64,000 nucleotides of DNA from Paenibacillus qinlingensis. GTDB lineage: Bacteria; Bacillota; Bacilli; Paenibacillales; NBRC-103111. Below, piece by piece: positions 53,718-63,450 of the stretch. Each line of letters opens with the position of its first letter. Positions within the stretch are counted from its first letter, which is position 1. Location: positions 58,950 through 122,949 of the forward strand of contig NZ_JABMKY010000028.1 in NCBI RefSeq assembly GCF_013204845.1, read 5' to 3'. The notes beneath the pieces were generated by a model. The model did no database searches. It worked only from the letters and a program-made list of their open reading frames with translations, and was not told the origin of the DNA. The translations under genes were made by a program, and so were the position numbers.

Positions 53718-55058
53718 TTATACCAGTTGCTCTTGAATAACCTTCGCAATATCGTGAACATATGCTTCTACTTGCTCTTTGTCTGGGCCTTCCGCCATAA
53801 CACGAATCAAGGACTCTGTACCTGAAGGACGAACCAACACACGGCCGTTATCTCCAAGCTCATCTTCCACTTTACGGATTGCTTCTTCGATCACCGCATT
53901 GTCCTTCAACTTACTTTTATCCGCTACACGGATGTTGACAAGCAATTGCGGGAATTTACGCATAATCCCTTTCAAATCACTCAGCTTACGCCCCGATTCA
54001 ACTAGCGTATTCACCAGTTGCAACGCAGTCAGAATGCCATCTCCTGTTGAGATGTAGTCTAGGAATATAACATGACCAGACTGCTCCCCGCCTAGATTGT
54101 AGCCGCCTTTACGCATTTCTTCCATCACGTAACGATCGCCTACAGCCGTTTGCAGAGCCTTCAAGCCCGCTTTTTCAATGCCTTTGAAAAAACCAATATT
54201 CGCCATCACCGTCGTCACAATGGTGCCGTGGTTCAGCTTTCCTTTGCGATTCAGCGCATCGCCAAGAATGCTCAAGATGAAGTCGCCGTCGACTTCATCG
54301 CCCTTCTCATCGATCGCGATCAGACGATCCGCGTCGCCGTCAAAAGCCAACCCGATGGCTGCGCCATGCTTAACCACCTCGGCGCGTAGCGTCTCTGGGT
54401 GGGTGGATCCGCAATCATCGTTGATGTTGCGCCCATTCGGCTCCGCGCCGATGGTGATCACTTCCGCTCCGAGCTCGCGGAAAATCAAAGGCGCCAGCTC
54501 ATAGGCTGAGCCATTCGCACAATCAAGAACAACCTTCACGCCGGCGAAGGACGCAGACACCGTCTCCTTCAAGAACGCCGTATAAGCGTACTTCGCATCC
54601 GGCTGATCCGAAACCGTACCAATCTCGCCGCCAACTGGGCGAGGCAGTTCATCTACAGCTGCATCCAGCAGCTGTTCAATCTCAAGCTCCGTCTCATCCA
54701 ATAGCTTGAAGCCGTCGCCTCCAAAGAACTTAATCCCGTTGTCCTCAACCGGATTATGAGAAGCGGAGATCATAACGCCCGCGTCTGCGCCTAGCTCCTT
54801 CGTCAAATAAGCAACCGCTGGCGTACTCACCACACCAATACGAATCACCTCAACACCAATCGATAACAATCCTGCTACAAGGGACGCTTCCAGCATCGGC
54901 CCCGAAATACGTGTATCTCTCCCGATCACGACTTTCGGATGCTTCGCTTGTCTTGTTAACACATACCCGCCGCAGCGACCTACCTTATAAGCCAATTCTG
55001 GTGTGAGTTCGCCATTCGCGACGCCGCGCACACCATCTGTACCAAAATATTTCCCCAT
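53718..55058 (-). CDS. glmM: Phosphoglucosamine mutase
   Basis: The 446-residue GlmM converts glucosamine-6-phosphate to glucosamine-1-phosphate. It begins MGKYFGTDGVRG, and has the phosphoserine loop MISASHNPVEDNG (about 96-108), the metal loop FDGDADRLIAID, GGEQSGHVIFLD and the phosphate-binding RPSGTESLIRVM. All are intact. AGAGGAG precedes the ATG. It follows cdaR by 30 bases in the conserved cdaA-cdaR-glmM order; GlmM is known to interact with CdaA in related bacteria. Confidence 0.98.
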   Translation of the reverse strand: MGKYFGTDGVRGVANGELTPELAYKVGRCGGYVLTRQAKHPKVVIGRDTRISGPMLEASLVAGLLSIGVEVIRIGVVSTPAVAYLTKELGADAGVMISASHNPVEDNGIKFFGGDGFKLLDETELEIEQLLDAAVDELPRPVGGEIGTVSDQPDAKYAYTAFLKETVSASFAGVKVVLDCANGSAYELAPLIFRELGAEVITIGAEPNGRNINDDCGSTHPETLRAEVVKHGAAIGLAFDGDADRLIAIDEKGDEVDGDFILSILGDALNRKGKLNHGTIVTTVMANIGFFKGIEKAGLKALQTAVGDRYVMEEMRKGGYNLGGEQSGHVIFLDYISTGDGILTALQLVNTLVESGRKLSDLKGIMRKFPQLLVNIRVADKSKLKDNAVIEEAIRKVEDELGDNGRVLVRPSGTESLIRVMAEGPDKEQVEAYVHDIAKVIQEQLV

Positions 55059-55088
55059 TTTTGTATTCTCCTCTTTCTCTATTCCCCA

Positions 55089-56333
55089 TTATGGATTTGC
55101 TGCTTTAACATTTTTCTCGCTGATTTCTACGATCGCCTTCACTTCTTGTGGAAGCCCTAGTTTCACGAAAGTAGGCATATTTAAAGTTACTTTCAATTCA
55201 TGCTTACCAGGCGGCAAATTACTAACATCTAGTATCGCTTGAATATCTTGAACTTTCAATTGATCAATAATGGCAGGAGCACCTTCTACCGTAATATTCA
55301 AGGTAGCCGACGCTGGCTGCGTTACTTTGGTTTCGTAATTTTCATTGGAACCAATAATCGTAATCGGTACGTTCTCTACAGCTTTCGTGATCGAAGGCAC
55401 AACTTCAACATGGACCGTCACCTTCGCAGGATCTAATTGTGTTACTTTATTCCTGAGAGGAATGTCCAGTGCAAAGTCCTTCGTTTCCTTCACATCCTGC
55501 AGACTAAGCTGCGGTCCTTGATAAAATTCCATGCGGTCTACAATATCCTGTGCACCGTATACGGTCACCTTATCAGGGGTTTGTGTAATCATCGCGATGG
55601 CAAAACCTGCAGGAGGTTCACCGCTTACTTTGATCTGCAACGGAATCGTTTGGAACGGGCTTGTGATAGGCACCTCGACATCGACCACCGAAGGGTTAAT
55701 GTTAAGGGTTACTTCTTTGCCTTCCTTGTCAAAAGCCTGCAATCTGACCTGCTTCGTTACTGCTGATTGAGCTTTATCCACAGATACCTCGCCGCGGACA
55801 TTCTCAATCTGATCGAGTTTACTCGTTTGTGCCGTAATGTACACTTTACCTGGCTTCACAATAGGTTGTCCCGCTTTGAGGCCTGCTGCAGGCGTTCCTT
55901 TGACATTAATGACGACAGGCACCTCTTTCATCTGCAGCTCTTCAATCATGACGTGGACCGTTCTAGGAACGATCTCCACATCGACATCCGATGGTATTCC
56001 GACCGGTGCTAGGGTAACCTGATGGTCGCCTTTGCCAACCTGCGTCAAATCCAGCTGAATCTGATAGGTATTGCTAGCCGTCACTTTCTTAACGGACGAT
56101 TCCTTCCCCTTCAGAATCACCTGTACATTCGCAGGATTCATCGACGAGATGAAGTAGTGCGTCTCATCATATTTGGTTGTGATCGAGACGTTATTAATCG
56201 TTTCCACTCGCTCGCGCAGCGCTGTGTTCCCGGATATATTTGTTTCTTCCATATGGACGACTACCCACAGCAGTATCCCGACAACAAGCGCAACGATCCG
56301 TACCACGTTTGTATTGCGTAACCATTTATCCAT
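55089..56333 (-). CDS. cdaR: CdaR (YbbR-domain) regulator of the c-di-AMP synthase
   Basis: A 414-residue protein with one N-terminal membrane helix (NVVRIVALVVGILLWVVVHM) and several extracellular YbbR repeats (for example VPVVINVKGTPAAGLKAGQP and TIPLQIKVSGEPPAGF). It controls CdaA activity at the membrane. Its start overlaps the cdaA end by eight bases, and glmM follows. The C-terminus has the last repeat and a short Asn/Ala tail. Confidence 0.93.
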   Translation of the reverse strand: MDKWLRNTNVVRIVALVVGILLWVVVHMEETNISGNTALRERVETINNVSITTKYDETHYFISSMNPANVQVILKGKESSVKKVTASNTYQIQLDLTQVGKGDHQVTLAPVGIPSDVDVEIVPRTVHVMIEELQMKEVPVVINVKGTPAAGLKAGQPIVKPGKVYITAQTSKLDQIENVRGEVSVDKAQSAVTKQVRLQAFDKEGKEVTLNINPSVVDVEVPITSPFQTIPLQIKVSGEPPAGFAIAMITQTPDKVTVYGAQDIVDRMEFYQGPQLSLQDVKETKDFALDIPLRNKVTQLDPAKVTVHVEVVPSITKAVENVPITIIGSNENYETKVTQPASATLNITVEGAPAIIDQLKVQDIQAILDVSNLPPGKHELKVTLNMPTFVKLGLPQEVKAIVEISEKNVKAANP

Positions 56334-57147
56334 TCGAACGCCCTCCCCACCATTTCATGAAAGGGTTCTTCTCATTTGTTTTCGCTTTTGGCTTCAACTC
56401 TTCAAAAAGCTTAGAAATCAACGATTCCTCTTTAATATCCCGTACGATATGGCCATTCATGGTTAGTGAAATTTGACCTGTCTCTTCCGAAACAATTACA
56501 CACATCGCATCCGAAACTTCACTCATACCAATGGCTGCACGATGCCGAGTCCCCAGTTCCTTCGAAATAAACGGATTTTCAGACAGAGGCAAATAACACC
56601 CCGCGGCCATCAACTGCCCTTGCCGAATAATAACTGCGCCATCATGAAGAGGGGTATTTGGGATAAAAATATTAATTAACAGCTCTCCGCTGATTTTGCT
56701 CTCTATTGCAATACCGGATTCGACATAGTCGGTTAGTCCCGTATCTTTCTCAAAAACAATTAAGGCTCCAATTTTACGTTTGGCCAAATAATTCGCAGCC
56801 CGAATCACTTCGCTGATTCTTTTGTTCACATCTTGATCTTCTTCTGATGAAGATCTACTGCCGAATATCTTACCTCGACCTAATTGCTCCAAGGCTCTTC
56901 TTAGCTCTGGCTGGAAAATAATGATAACCCCAAGTACCCCGAACGTAAAGGCTTGATTCACCATCCATTGCAGTGTACTTAACTGGAACCAAATACTAAT
57001 GACCCAGGTAATGACGACCACGAGGATACCCTTCATCAATTGAATAGCCCTTGTCCCACGCACCACTAGGATCAATTTATAAATCACATAGCTAACGATG
57101 AGTATATCGACAATATCCTTAGCCGAGATGCTCGTGAGCAAATCCAT
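56326..57147 (-). CDS. cdaA: Membrane diadenylate cyclase CdaA
   Basis: The 273-residue CdaA makes cyclic di-AMP from ATP. Three N-terminal membrane helices (about 10-80) are followed by the DAC domain with the DGA motif in NTPLHDGAVII and the RHR motif in LGTRHRAAIGMSE. The ATG at 57147 behind GGGGGAGA gives the usual length; an in-frame start at 57174 would add nine residues without support. It leads cdaA-cdaR-glmM, linking c-di-AMP to cell-wall precursor synthesis. Confidence 0.96.
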   Translation of the reverse strand: MDLLTSISAKDIVDILIVSYVIYKLILVVRGTRAIQLMKGILVVVITWVISIWFQLSTLQWMVNQAFTFGVLGVIIIFQPELRRALEQLGRGKIFGSRSSSEEDQDVNKRISEVIRAANYLAKRKIGALIVFEKDTGLTDYVESGIAIESKISGELLINIFIPNTPLHDGAVIIRQGQLMAAGCYLPLSENPFISKELGTRHRAAIGMSEVSDAMCVIVSEETGQISLTMNGHIVRDIKEESLISKLFEELKPKAKTNEKNPFMKWWGGRSNG

Positions 57148-57265
57148 TGTATTCTCCCCCAGGCGACTAAACAAAGTTCTCTCTATATAGGAATCATAAC
57201 ATAAAGCTAAGTATACTTCTATTTATCTAGACTCATCGCACGAGAATTGGTTCATTTTTCCTATG

Positions 57266-57312
57266 TAAAAAAAGAAGAAAGCCCCCTATAGTCTCAGCTA
57301 TAAGGGGACATT
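57266..57312 (-). terminator. Terminator after rsiW
   Basis: On the minus strand TCCCCTTATAGC pairs with GCTATAGGGGGC-like sequence around TGAGA and is followed by TTTCTTCTTTTTTT, three bases past the rsiW stop. It separates sigW-rsiW from cdaA. Confidence 0.85.
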
Positions 57313-57315
57313 CCG

Positions 57316-57921
57316 TTATGGCGTGATTTTACCTACGAATTCACCTAATTTGTACCAGACCCAGCTCAAAGCTTCATCGACTTGTTTGACTTCTCCAGAT
57401 ATGTGCGCCGTAGAGGCTAGGTTGACTGAACCATCAATAACGACGACATTCCCCGTTACATCGCCTTCAACCTTCAATTCCCCGCGTTTGACCACAAGAT
57501 CACCATTTACGGTATGTCCTTGCGGCACAATCACGGTATCCCCTTGAATCACGACATCCTGAAGGTTACTTCCCTGTACCATAAGATTCTGATCGTCATC
57601 CCACATCGATACGAAGCTTCCGAACATGACCGTTCCAAAAACCACAGCAACCGAAACAGCAGGGTGTCTGCGAATCCAATCTGTCCAGGTATTCTTCTTT
57701 TTCATCGGTGGTAAGCCGCTCATGATCTGTGCAGTTAACGTATCAGGTACTGGAATGGAGGGCAGCATTCTAACCAAAGCGTCCGTTTTCTCTAGTTGTT
57801 TGAAAGTGTTATGACATGCCTGACAGGCTATCAAATGTTCTTTCAAAGGTAGAGCATCCGTCTTTGGTAAATCACCGTCGAGATATTCATGTATGAGCGG
57901 GAGGGCTTCTTTACAATTCAC
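57316..57921 (-). CDS. rsiW: Anti-sigma-W factor RsiW
   Basis: A membrane anti-sigma factor of about 201 residues. The N-terminal zinc anti-sigma domain contains HLIACQACHNTF (H-x3-C-x2-C, about 30-41), followed by one membrane helix (HPAVSVAVVFGTVMFGSFVSMW) and an extracellular part rich in beta repeats (VVIQGDTVIVPQGHTVNGDL) that resembles bactofilin/polymer-forming segments. It holds SigW inactive until envelope stress triggers its proteolysis. The GTG at 57921 behind AAAGGGG is preferred to a TTG at 57945. The extracellular part is longer than that of simple RsiW proteins. Confidence 0.88.
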   Translation of the reverse strand: MNCKEALPLIHEYLDGDLPKTDALPLKEHLIACQACHNTFKQLEKTDALVRMLPSIPVPDTLTAQIMSGLPPMKKKNTWTDWIRRHPAVSVAVVFGTVMFGSFVSMWDDDQNLMVQGSNLQDVVIQGDTVIVPQGHTVNGDLVVKRGELKVEGDVTGNVVVIDGSVNLASTAHISGEVKQVDEALSWVWYKLGEFVGKITP

Positions 57922-58081
57922 GTTTGTAGCCACCCCTTTCTTCAAATGTTAGAACTTATGTTTTCTCATAAGTAAGCTAAATTTCTAGATAAACGCACAC
58001 GTCCATATAGAACGGTGTAGCCGTTTATTTGTGGACTTTAGCATGTTGTGATATACCATACGTTTCGATTTCAAATATGTT

Positions 58082-58678
58082 TCAGATTCGAACAGGATTT
58101 GTACTAACAACTTGTTCCTCCTGCTCCAATCTTTTTCGTAGGTACTCCCGTCCCCTGTGGACACGCGTCTTAATTGTGGTAACGGGCATGTCGAGAACAT
58201 CACTAATTTCTTGTAGTGACATATCGTGCAAATACCTGAGAATAACAACCGATTTATATTTCTCTGGCAGCGTCTCAATGGCTCGGTGAATCTGCGCCTG
58301 CGTTTCGGAGACAATCAGTTGTTTCTCTGGCGTATCCTCATCGCTAGGCAGCATCGCATAATAATCATTGCCTTCACCATCCGTCATTTCCGCATCCAGC
58401 GAATACGTTTGCTTTCTTCGTCGCAGCTTATCAATACATAAGTTTGTCCCGATTCGAAAAATCCACGTCGAAAACTTCTGATTCTCATCATATCGATGTA
58501 AATTCGTATACACGCGCAGGAACGTTTCCTGCACAGCATCTTCGGCTTCTTGCTTGTTATTCAGCATGCGGTAAGCCAAGTGAAAGATCTTGTCTTTATA
58601 GAGCTCCACGAGCTCTGCAAAAGCATTGCGATCCCCATTACTGGCCAGCTTAGCCAGTCGTGCTTCAACAAAGTTCAA
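58082..58678 (-). CDS. sigW: ECF RNA polymerase sigma factor SigW
   Basis: A 198-residue ECF sigma factor. Region 2 is KDKIFHLAYRMLNNKQEAEDA...FLRVYTNLHRYDENQKFSTWIFRI, and region 4 is LPEKYKSVVILRYLHDMSLQEISDVLDMPVTTIKTRVHRGRE (about 130-172 in two parts). It directs envelope-stress genes. TTG start at 58678 behind GGAGG. rsiW lies 160 bases downstream. A candidate self-recognised promoter is upstream at 58747-58775. The 136-bp gap between sigW and rsiW shows only a weak hairpin. Confidence 0.95.
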   Translation of the reverse strand: MNFVEARLAKLASNGDRNAFAELVELYKDKIFHLAYRMLNNKQEAEDAVQETFLRVYTNLHRYDENQKFSTWIFRIGTNLCIDKLRRRKQTYSLDAEMTDGEGNDYYAMLPSDEDTPEKQLIVSETQAQIHRAIETLPEKYKSVVILRYLHDMSLQEISDVLDMPVTTIKTRVHRGREYLRKRLEQEEQVVSTNPVRI

Positions 58679-58746
58679 TTGGTTTTCCTCCGGCTTCTCG
58701 ACAATTCAACATCCATTTATTGATAATAAAATTCCCTCTTCTACTA

Positions 58747-58775
58747 TATACGTCAGAAATCACGATTTGTATTCA
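58747..58775 (-). promoter_or_regulatory. Candidate SigW-type autoregulatory promoter
   Basis: On the minus strand TGAATA, 17 bases, then CGTATA resembles the ECF consensus TGAAAC-N16/17-CGTA. It lies about 70 bases before the sigW start, inside the 3' end of the EamA gene. The -35 has two mismatches. Confidence 0.5.
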
Positions 58776-59629
58776 GAAATTATAATTCCACCTAGAATCA
58801 GGGCCATGCCTCCCCATTGTAGCCCGGTAATCGGTTCTCCGATGAGCAGATATGCTGCAAGAATAGCCACTGGAAGCTCTACGGATCCGAGCATAGCAGC
58901 GAGTGCACTTCCGATCTTGGGAATTCCGATATTAAAGGAAACAGTCGGTACAACTTGTCCTAGAAACCCTAGAAGCAATCCCCATAACAACAGCATGCCA
59001 CCATTATCATCAACAAAAACCGTAGGCGGATACAAGATAAATATAATCGGCAGCGCAGCTGTCAGCATGATTGCAGAATTCATGAGCGGAGGAAGTGAAC
59101 TTACGACTTGTCCCGTGAAAAACAGAAAAATACTATACGCTAACGCAGATAGAAGTCCATATAGTATACCCAGAATACTGAGCTCTCCCCAGTTGGTATC
59201 AAACACATTCACCGCAAGGATCGTCCCTGCCAATATTAGCGCAATCGCAATTCCTTCCATTCGCTTAGGCAATCTCCGTTTCACGATACAATCCATAGCA
59301 ATCGTCATCCACGTAAATTGAAAAAGTAAAATAATGCATAAGGAAGCGTCTAACTCTTGCAGCGCAATATTATAAACAACTGTCGTTAACGACAGTCCGA
59401 ATATCCCAATCAACCCAAGCTTAATCCAAGGACCCTTAAAGGGATTAACCCACGACTCCTTGTGAAAAAGAATCAATACCCATACAAATACAGTTCCCAT
59501 TGTCATCTGAGCAGGTGTAATTTGTCCATCCGTAAAACCTTGATCATAAGCCATTTTAATAAATGAAGACAGCAAACCATAGCTTGAAGCCCCAATAAGG
59601 ACAAGGACTATTGCCAACCATCGCCCCAT
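58760..59629 (-). CDS. EamA/DMT-superfamily transporter
   Basis: A 289-residue membrane protein with ten hydrophobic segments in two EamA repeats (for example WLAIVLVLIGASSYGLLSSF, LCIILLFQFTWMTIAMDCIV, LLLWGLLLGFLGQVVPTVSF and YLLIGEPITGLQWGGMALI). It likely exports an unknown metabolite. The ATG at 59629 behind GGAGG is preferred to an in-frame start at 59701. It lies between ppc and sigW on the same strand. Confidence 0.9.
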   Translation of the reverse strand: MGRWLAIVLVLIGASSYGLLSSFIKMAYDQGFTDGQITPAQMTMGTVFVWVLILFHKESWVNPFKGPWIKLGLIGIFGLSLTTVVYNIALQELDASLCIILLFQFTWMTIAMDCIVKRRLPKRMEGIAIALILAGTILAVNVFDTNWGELSILGILYGLLSALAYSIFLFFTGQVVSSLPPLMNSAIMLTAALPIIFILYPPTVFVDDNGGMLLLWGLLLGFLGQVVPTVSFNIGIPKIGSALAAMLGSVELPVAILAAYLLIGEPITGLQWGGMALILGGIIISEYKS

Positions 59630-59748
59630 GCTACCGCGCACCTCCTGACTTGGGCAATTCCCGTAATTACAGGAAAAGCCGAGCTGCCTGCATTGCTGCA
59701 AGCCCCCGACTTTATCATCCTGTTGGTTTTCTTATGTTGTCGTACGGA

Positions 59749-62535
59749 TCAGCCCGTATTCCGAAGTCCCGCGGCAATCCCGTTAATTGTAAGTAATACT
59801 TCACGAAGCAGAATCGCATCGTCTTCATTGTTTTCTCTTAGTGCACGCAGTTCCGTAAGCAGCTCAACCTGCATGTAACTAAGCGGATCCACGTATGGAT
59901 TACGCAATTTAATGGATTCTTGAATGACAGGAACATTATCCAGAATCTCTTGCTGACCTGTAATTTGCAAAATAATCGAGGACGTCAATGCATACTCGTC
60001 TCTGATCAGATTGAAAATACGCTCTGCAATCGCGGATTCCTTCACCAAGCTGCCGTACTCCTTCGCGATAAGAAGATCTGCCTTTGCCAATGCCATTTGC
60101 AGATTATCAATCATCGTCCTGAAGAATGACCAATCCTCATACATCTCTTTGAGGACCGCTAGGTTACTTTCATTGCCTTGAGCGAAGCTCTGCAAGCCTG
60201 TACCTGCTGCGTACCATGCTGGTAGCAGGTATCTCGTTTGCGTCCATGAGAATACCCAAGGAATCGCACGCAAATCCTCGAACTTATCGCTATTTTTACG
60301 CTTGGATGGACGGGAACCGATATTCAGCTCACCAATCTCCGGAAGCGGTGTGGATTCTTTGAAGAATGTTAAGAAATCTTCGTCTCTGAAAATAAGATCT
60401 TGATACTTCGTTTGTGCTTGCTCCGAAATACCACGCATAATATTTTCCCACTTATCTTCGAGCGGGTGTCTTTGTGGCGAACGGGACAGCTTCGATGCTG
60501 TAATCAAAGCAAACGTCGCCTGTTCCAAGCTACGGTAAGCAATCCCTTGCAGGGAATAACGGGAAGATAGTACTTCACCTTGCTCCGTAATCTTGATGCC
60601 GCCGCCAAGCGTTTCAACCGGTTGCGCTAGAATGCTTCGGTTCAATGGCATACCGCCACGACCCAAAGCGCCACCACGACCATGGAAGAACTTCAACTTC
60701 ACGCCGAATTTCTTCGCTGCTTCAGTTATATCTTGAAGCGCCATACGAAGCTCCCAGTTCGCTGTAATCACACCACCGTCTTTATTACTGTCAGAGTAGC
60801 CCAGCATAATTTCGTGCAATGGGTTTTCAGCATCCAGGCTTGCTCGATAAGCAGGGATCGCTAGCAAAGTGCTCATGATACCAGGAGCCGCATGCAAGTC
60901 GTCAATCGTTTCAAAAAGAGGAACAGACTGAACGGTACTCGTAACAGTTCCGTCGCTCTCTCTGCGGTATAAGCCCGCCTCTTTGGCAAACACAACCACC
61001 TCAAGCATGTCACTTGCACCTTGCGTCATCGAAATCAAGTAACTATTAATACAGTTACGTCCAAATTCCTTCTGCGCTTTGCCTACTGTACGATACACGT
61101 CTAAACATTCTTTCGTACCATCCGTGTAGTCTAAGTACGTAGAAGTGATAGGACGTGGATCATTCAAAACATTCGTGAGCAATGAAATTTTCTCATCTTC
61201 CGAAAGCTTGCTATAATCCGGTGTAATGCCCATTTTCGCCAAAATTTCAGTCATCGCATTCTCATGCTCTTTACTATGCTGTCTGATATCTAGAGCAGCT
61301 AAGTGGAAACCAAATAACTCAACTTGACGTATTAACTTCTTAATATATTTATCAGCCACATAGTCTGCAAAGTGCGAACGCAAACTAGCTTCCATAACTT
61401 GCAAGTCTTGAATAAACTCTTCAGGGCTGTTGTACTTCTGTGTAGAAGATACACTAGCGTTACCCGTGTTATGAATCTTCTCGATCATGTAAGTTGTTTT
61501 GATTCGGTATGGTTCTTTCTCATTACGCCAAACATCCTGGACATTCCCCATCGCTTCACGATCACATTGGATCGAATCGATTAGAGCCTCGCTCACATTC
61601 ACAATGTTCTTACTAAAGCTCATGTGTGCTAAGGATTCTCTCAGAATTTCTTCATACTTTTGCAAAGCCAATTGACGGTGCAGACCAAGCGTCTCCCACG
61701 TCACATTCGCTCTAACAGATGGATTTCCGTCACGGTCTCCACCTATCCACGAACCAAATTTCAAGAAGGATGGCACATGCCATTTGTCTTCAGGGTAGTA
61801 TTTATTTAAACAACGCTCAAGCTCATGATAAACTTCTGGCAGTACGTCGAATAGCGTCTCGTCAAAATAGTACAGTCCGTTACGCACTTCGTCGATTACC
61901 GTCGGTTTACGATCACGCAGCTCATCGGTTTGCCACAAATTAAGCACTTCACCTAACAGCTTCTCGCGCAATTGTTCACGCTCGCGGTACGTTAAGTTAG
62001 GGTTGTCCAGCTTCATCATATCGTCAGAAATGCGCAGATTAATATCAAGCACGGCACGACGCATAGCTTCCGTTGGATGAGCCGTCATAACGAGCTCTAG
62101 AGAGATAGCTTTAAGAATTTCCTGTACCTCGGAATACGGAACATTCGTACTCTTCAGCTCTTGTACGATGCTCTCAATCGAACCTGGTTGTACTGATTCC
62201 CCTGATGAGCGCTCGTAGTCACGTTTACGGCGAATACGATGGTTTTGTTCAGCAATATTAACTAGTTGGAAATATATAGCGAAAGCGCGTATCACTTGAT
62301 GGCGAATTTCCGGATCTAGTGAAGATATCGTTTTCTTAAATTCATCGTAGATCTCAACGACATAGTGTGCTCTTAACGACTTGCTCATTTCGCGAATGCG
62401 TTCAACAACATCCAGCAGATCACTTCCGCCCTGATGTACAAGAACTTCGCCTAGTATGTGTCCAAGAAACCGAATATCTCTACGCAGCAGGTTATTCGTA
62501 CTTTGTTTTTGTTGGACGATCTCACTCTCTACCAT
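59749..62535 (-). CDS. ppc: Phosphoenolpyruvate carboxylase
   Basis: The 928-residue enzyme adds bicarbonate to PEP to give oxaloacetate, an anaplerotic step. Key signatures are the catalytic His in MTAHPTEAMRR (about 145), GYSDSNKDGG with the catalytic Lys, FFHGRGGALGRGG, and the C-terminal tail GIAAGLRNTG. Length and motifs are normal. The ATG at 62535 behind GGTGG is preferred to one five codons upstream. Transcribed alone; the 290-bp region to 62828 holds its promoter. Confidence 0.97.
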   Translation of the reverse strand: MVESEIVQQKQSTNNLLRRDIRFLGHILGEVLVHQGGSDLLDVVERIREMSKSLRAHYVVEIYDEFKKTISSLDPEIRHQVIRAFAIYFQLVNIAEQNHRIRRKRDYERSSGESVQPGSIESIVQELKSTNVPYSEVQEILKAISLELVMTAHPTEAMRRAVLDINLRISDDMMKLDNPNLTYREREQLREKLLGEVLNLWQTDELRDRKPTVIDEVRNGLYYFDETLFDVLPEVYHELERCLNKYYPEDKWHVPSFLKFGSWIGGDRDGNPSVRANVTWETLGLHRQLALQKYEEILRESLAHMSFSKNIVNVSEALIDSIQCDREAMGNVQDVWRNEKEPYRIKTTYMIEKIHNTGNASVSSTQKYNSPEEFIQDLQVMEASLRSHFADYVADKYIKKLIRQVELFGFHLAALDIRQHSKEHENAMTEILAKMGITPDYSKLSEDEKISLLTNVLNDPRPITSTYLDYTDGTKECLDVYRTVGKAQKEFGRNCINSYLISMTQGASDMLEVVVFAKEAGLYRRESDGTVTSTVQSVPLFETIDDLHAAPGIMSTLLAIPAYRASLDAENPLHEIMLGYSDSNKDGGVITANWELRMALQDITEAAKKFGVKLKFFHGRGGALGRGGMPLNRSILAQPVETLGGGIKITEQGEVLSSRYSLQGIAYRSLEQATFALITASKLSRSPQRHPLEDKWENIMRGISEQAQTKYQDLIFRDEDFLTFFKESTPLPEIGELNIGSRPSKRKNSDKFEDLRAIPWVFSWTQTRYLLPAWYAAGTGLQSFAQGNESNLAVLKEMYEDWSFFRTMIDNLQMALAKADLLIAKEYGSLVKESAIAERIFNLIRDEYALTSSIILQITGQQEILDNVPVIQESIKLRNPYVDPLSYMQVELLTELRALRENNEDDAILLREVLLTINGIAAGLRNTG

Positions 62536-62828
62536 GATTCTCCACCTCATCTATTCACTATGATGCATTAATGCTTCTCTCTGCAAAAGCTAGTTGCTAT
62601 AAAAACTCATTTCAGAATATTTTACCACAATCTGACCGCAACACATAGTATTAAAATAAAAAAACCGTACGTTTTTCGGTGGTAATTAATGTATTGATAA
62701 GATTCTACGATGTTTTAATTCGTATTATTTCCTAATTAGAAGGAGTTAGACGGTATATGGAGACATTCATTTCATGTGCAAAAAATCATTGCTTCTATCA
62801 CGAAGAACCCAATCTTTCGTTCCTGTCT

Positions 62829-62862
62829 ATGGATAAAAGAAAAAGCCACCCGAAGGTGGCTC
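62829..62862 (-). terminator. Terminator of the rRNA-tRNA transcription unit
   Basis: On the minus strand GAGCCACC-TTCG-GGTGGCTTTTTCTTTT forms a stable tetraloop hairpin with a T-run, ten bases after the last tRNA gene. Confidence 0.92.
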
Positions 62863-62871
62863 TATCTTATA

Positions 62872-62942
62872 AGCGGGCGGCGGGAATCGAACCCGCGCGA
62901 TCAGCTTGGAAGGCTGAAGTTCTACCATTAAACTACGCCCGC
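62872..62942 (-). tRNA. tRNA-Gly (TCC)
   Basis: GCGGGCG pairs with CGCCCGC; the anticodon loop CTTCCAA gives TCC. No encoded CCA. Last tRNA of the unit. Confidence 0.95.
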
Positions 62943-62959
62943 GTAGTTTAGAAAAATGA

Positions 62960-63033
62960 TCGGGACGACACGATTTGAACATGCGACCCCCTGCTCCCAA
63001 AGCAGGTGCTCTACCAAGCTGAGCTACGTCCCG
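62960..63033 (-). tRNA. tRNA-Pro (TGG)
   Basis: CGGGACG acceptor arm pairs with CGTCCCG; the loop gives anticodon TGG. CCA is not encoded. Confidence 0.93.
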
Positions 63034-63059
63034 ATACGTTTATAACTTATAATGAAGAA

Positions 63060-63136
63060 TGGCGCGCCCTGAGAGATTCGAACTCCCGACCTTTTGATTC
63101 GTAGTCAAATACTCTATCCAGCTGAGCTAAGGGCGC
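63060..63136 (-). tRNA. tRNA-Arg (ACG)
   Basis: GCGCCCT pairs with AGGGCGC; loop CTACGAA gives anticodon ACG (wobble inosine expected). CCA encoded. Confidence 0.93.
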
Positions 63137-63145
63137 ATAATACTT

Positions 63146-63220
63146 TGGAGCGGAAGACGGGGATCGAACCCGCGACCCTCGCCTTGGCAAGGCGATGCTC
63201 TACCGCTGAGCCACTTCCGC
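63146..63220 (-). tRNA. tRNA-Gly (GCC)
   Basis: GCGGAAG pairs with CTTCCGC; loop TTGCCAA gives anticodon GCC. CCA encoded. Confidence 0.95.
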
Positions 63221-63258
63221 AGGGTACCTCAGTTGTATGAATACAAGTGAGGATTTTA

Positions 63259-63338
63259 TGCGCGTAGAGGGACTTGAACCCCCACGGTCACCCGCTAGAT
63301 CCTAAGTCTAGTGCGTCTGCCAATTCCGCCATACGCGC
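63259..63338 (-). tRNA. tRNA-Leu (TAG)
   Basis: GCGCGTA acceptor arm; loop CTTAGGA gives anticodon TAG; a variable arm longer than in neighbouring tRNAs fits a class II tRNA. CCA not encoded. Confidence 0.93.
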
Positions 63339-63357
63339 ATGTAATAAATAAGGCAAA

Positions 63358-63433
63358 TGGTGAGTCATGTAGGATTCGAACCTACGACACCCTGATTAAA
63401 AGTCAGGTGCTCTACCAACTGAGCTAATGACTC
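63358..63433 (-). tRNA. tRNA-Lys (TTT)
   Basis: GAGTCAT pairs with ATGACTC; loop CTTTTAA gives anticodon TTT. CCA encoded. Confidence 0.95.
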
Positions 63434-63450
63434 ATGTGTTATGAAAAAAA

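Noticed and set aside
53576..53761. 61-codon frame between glmM and glmS
   Set aside because: Overlaps the glmM end and leads into the ribozyme; no family resemblance or ribosome binding site.
62757..62951. 64-codon frame with a good ribosome binding site
   Set aside because: It runs through the tRNA terminator and antisense to tRNA-Gly, so it cannot be conserved as a protein; its C-terminus is a reverse tRNA artefact.
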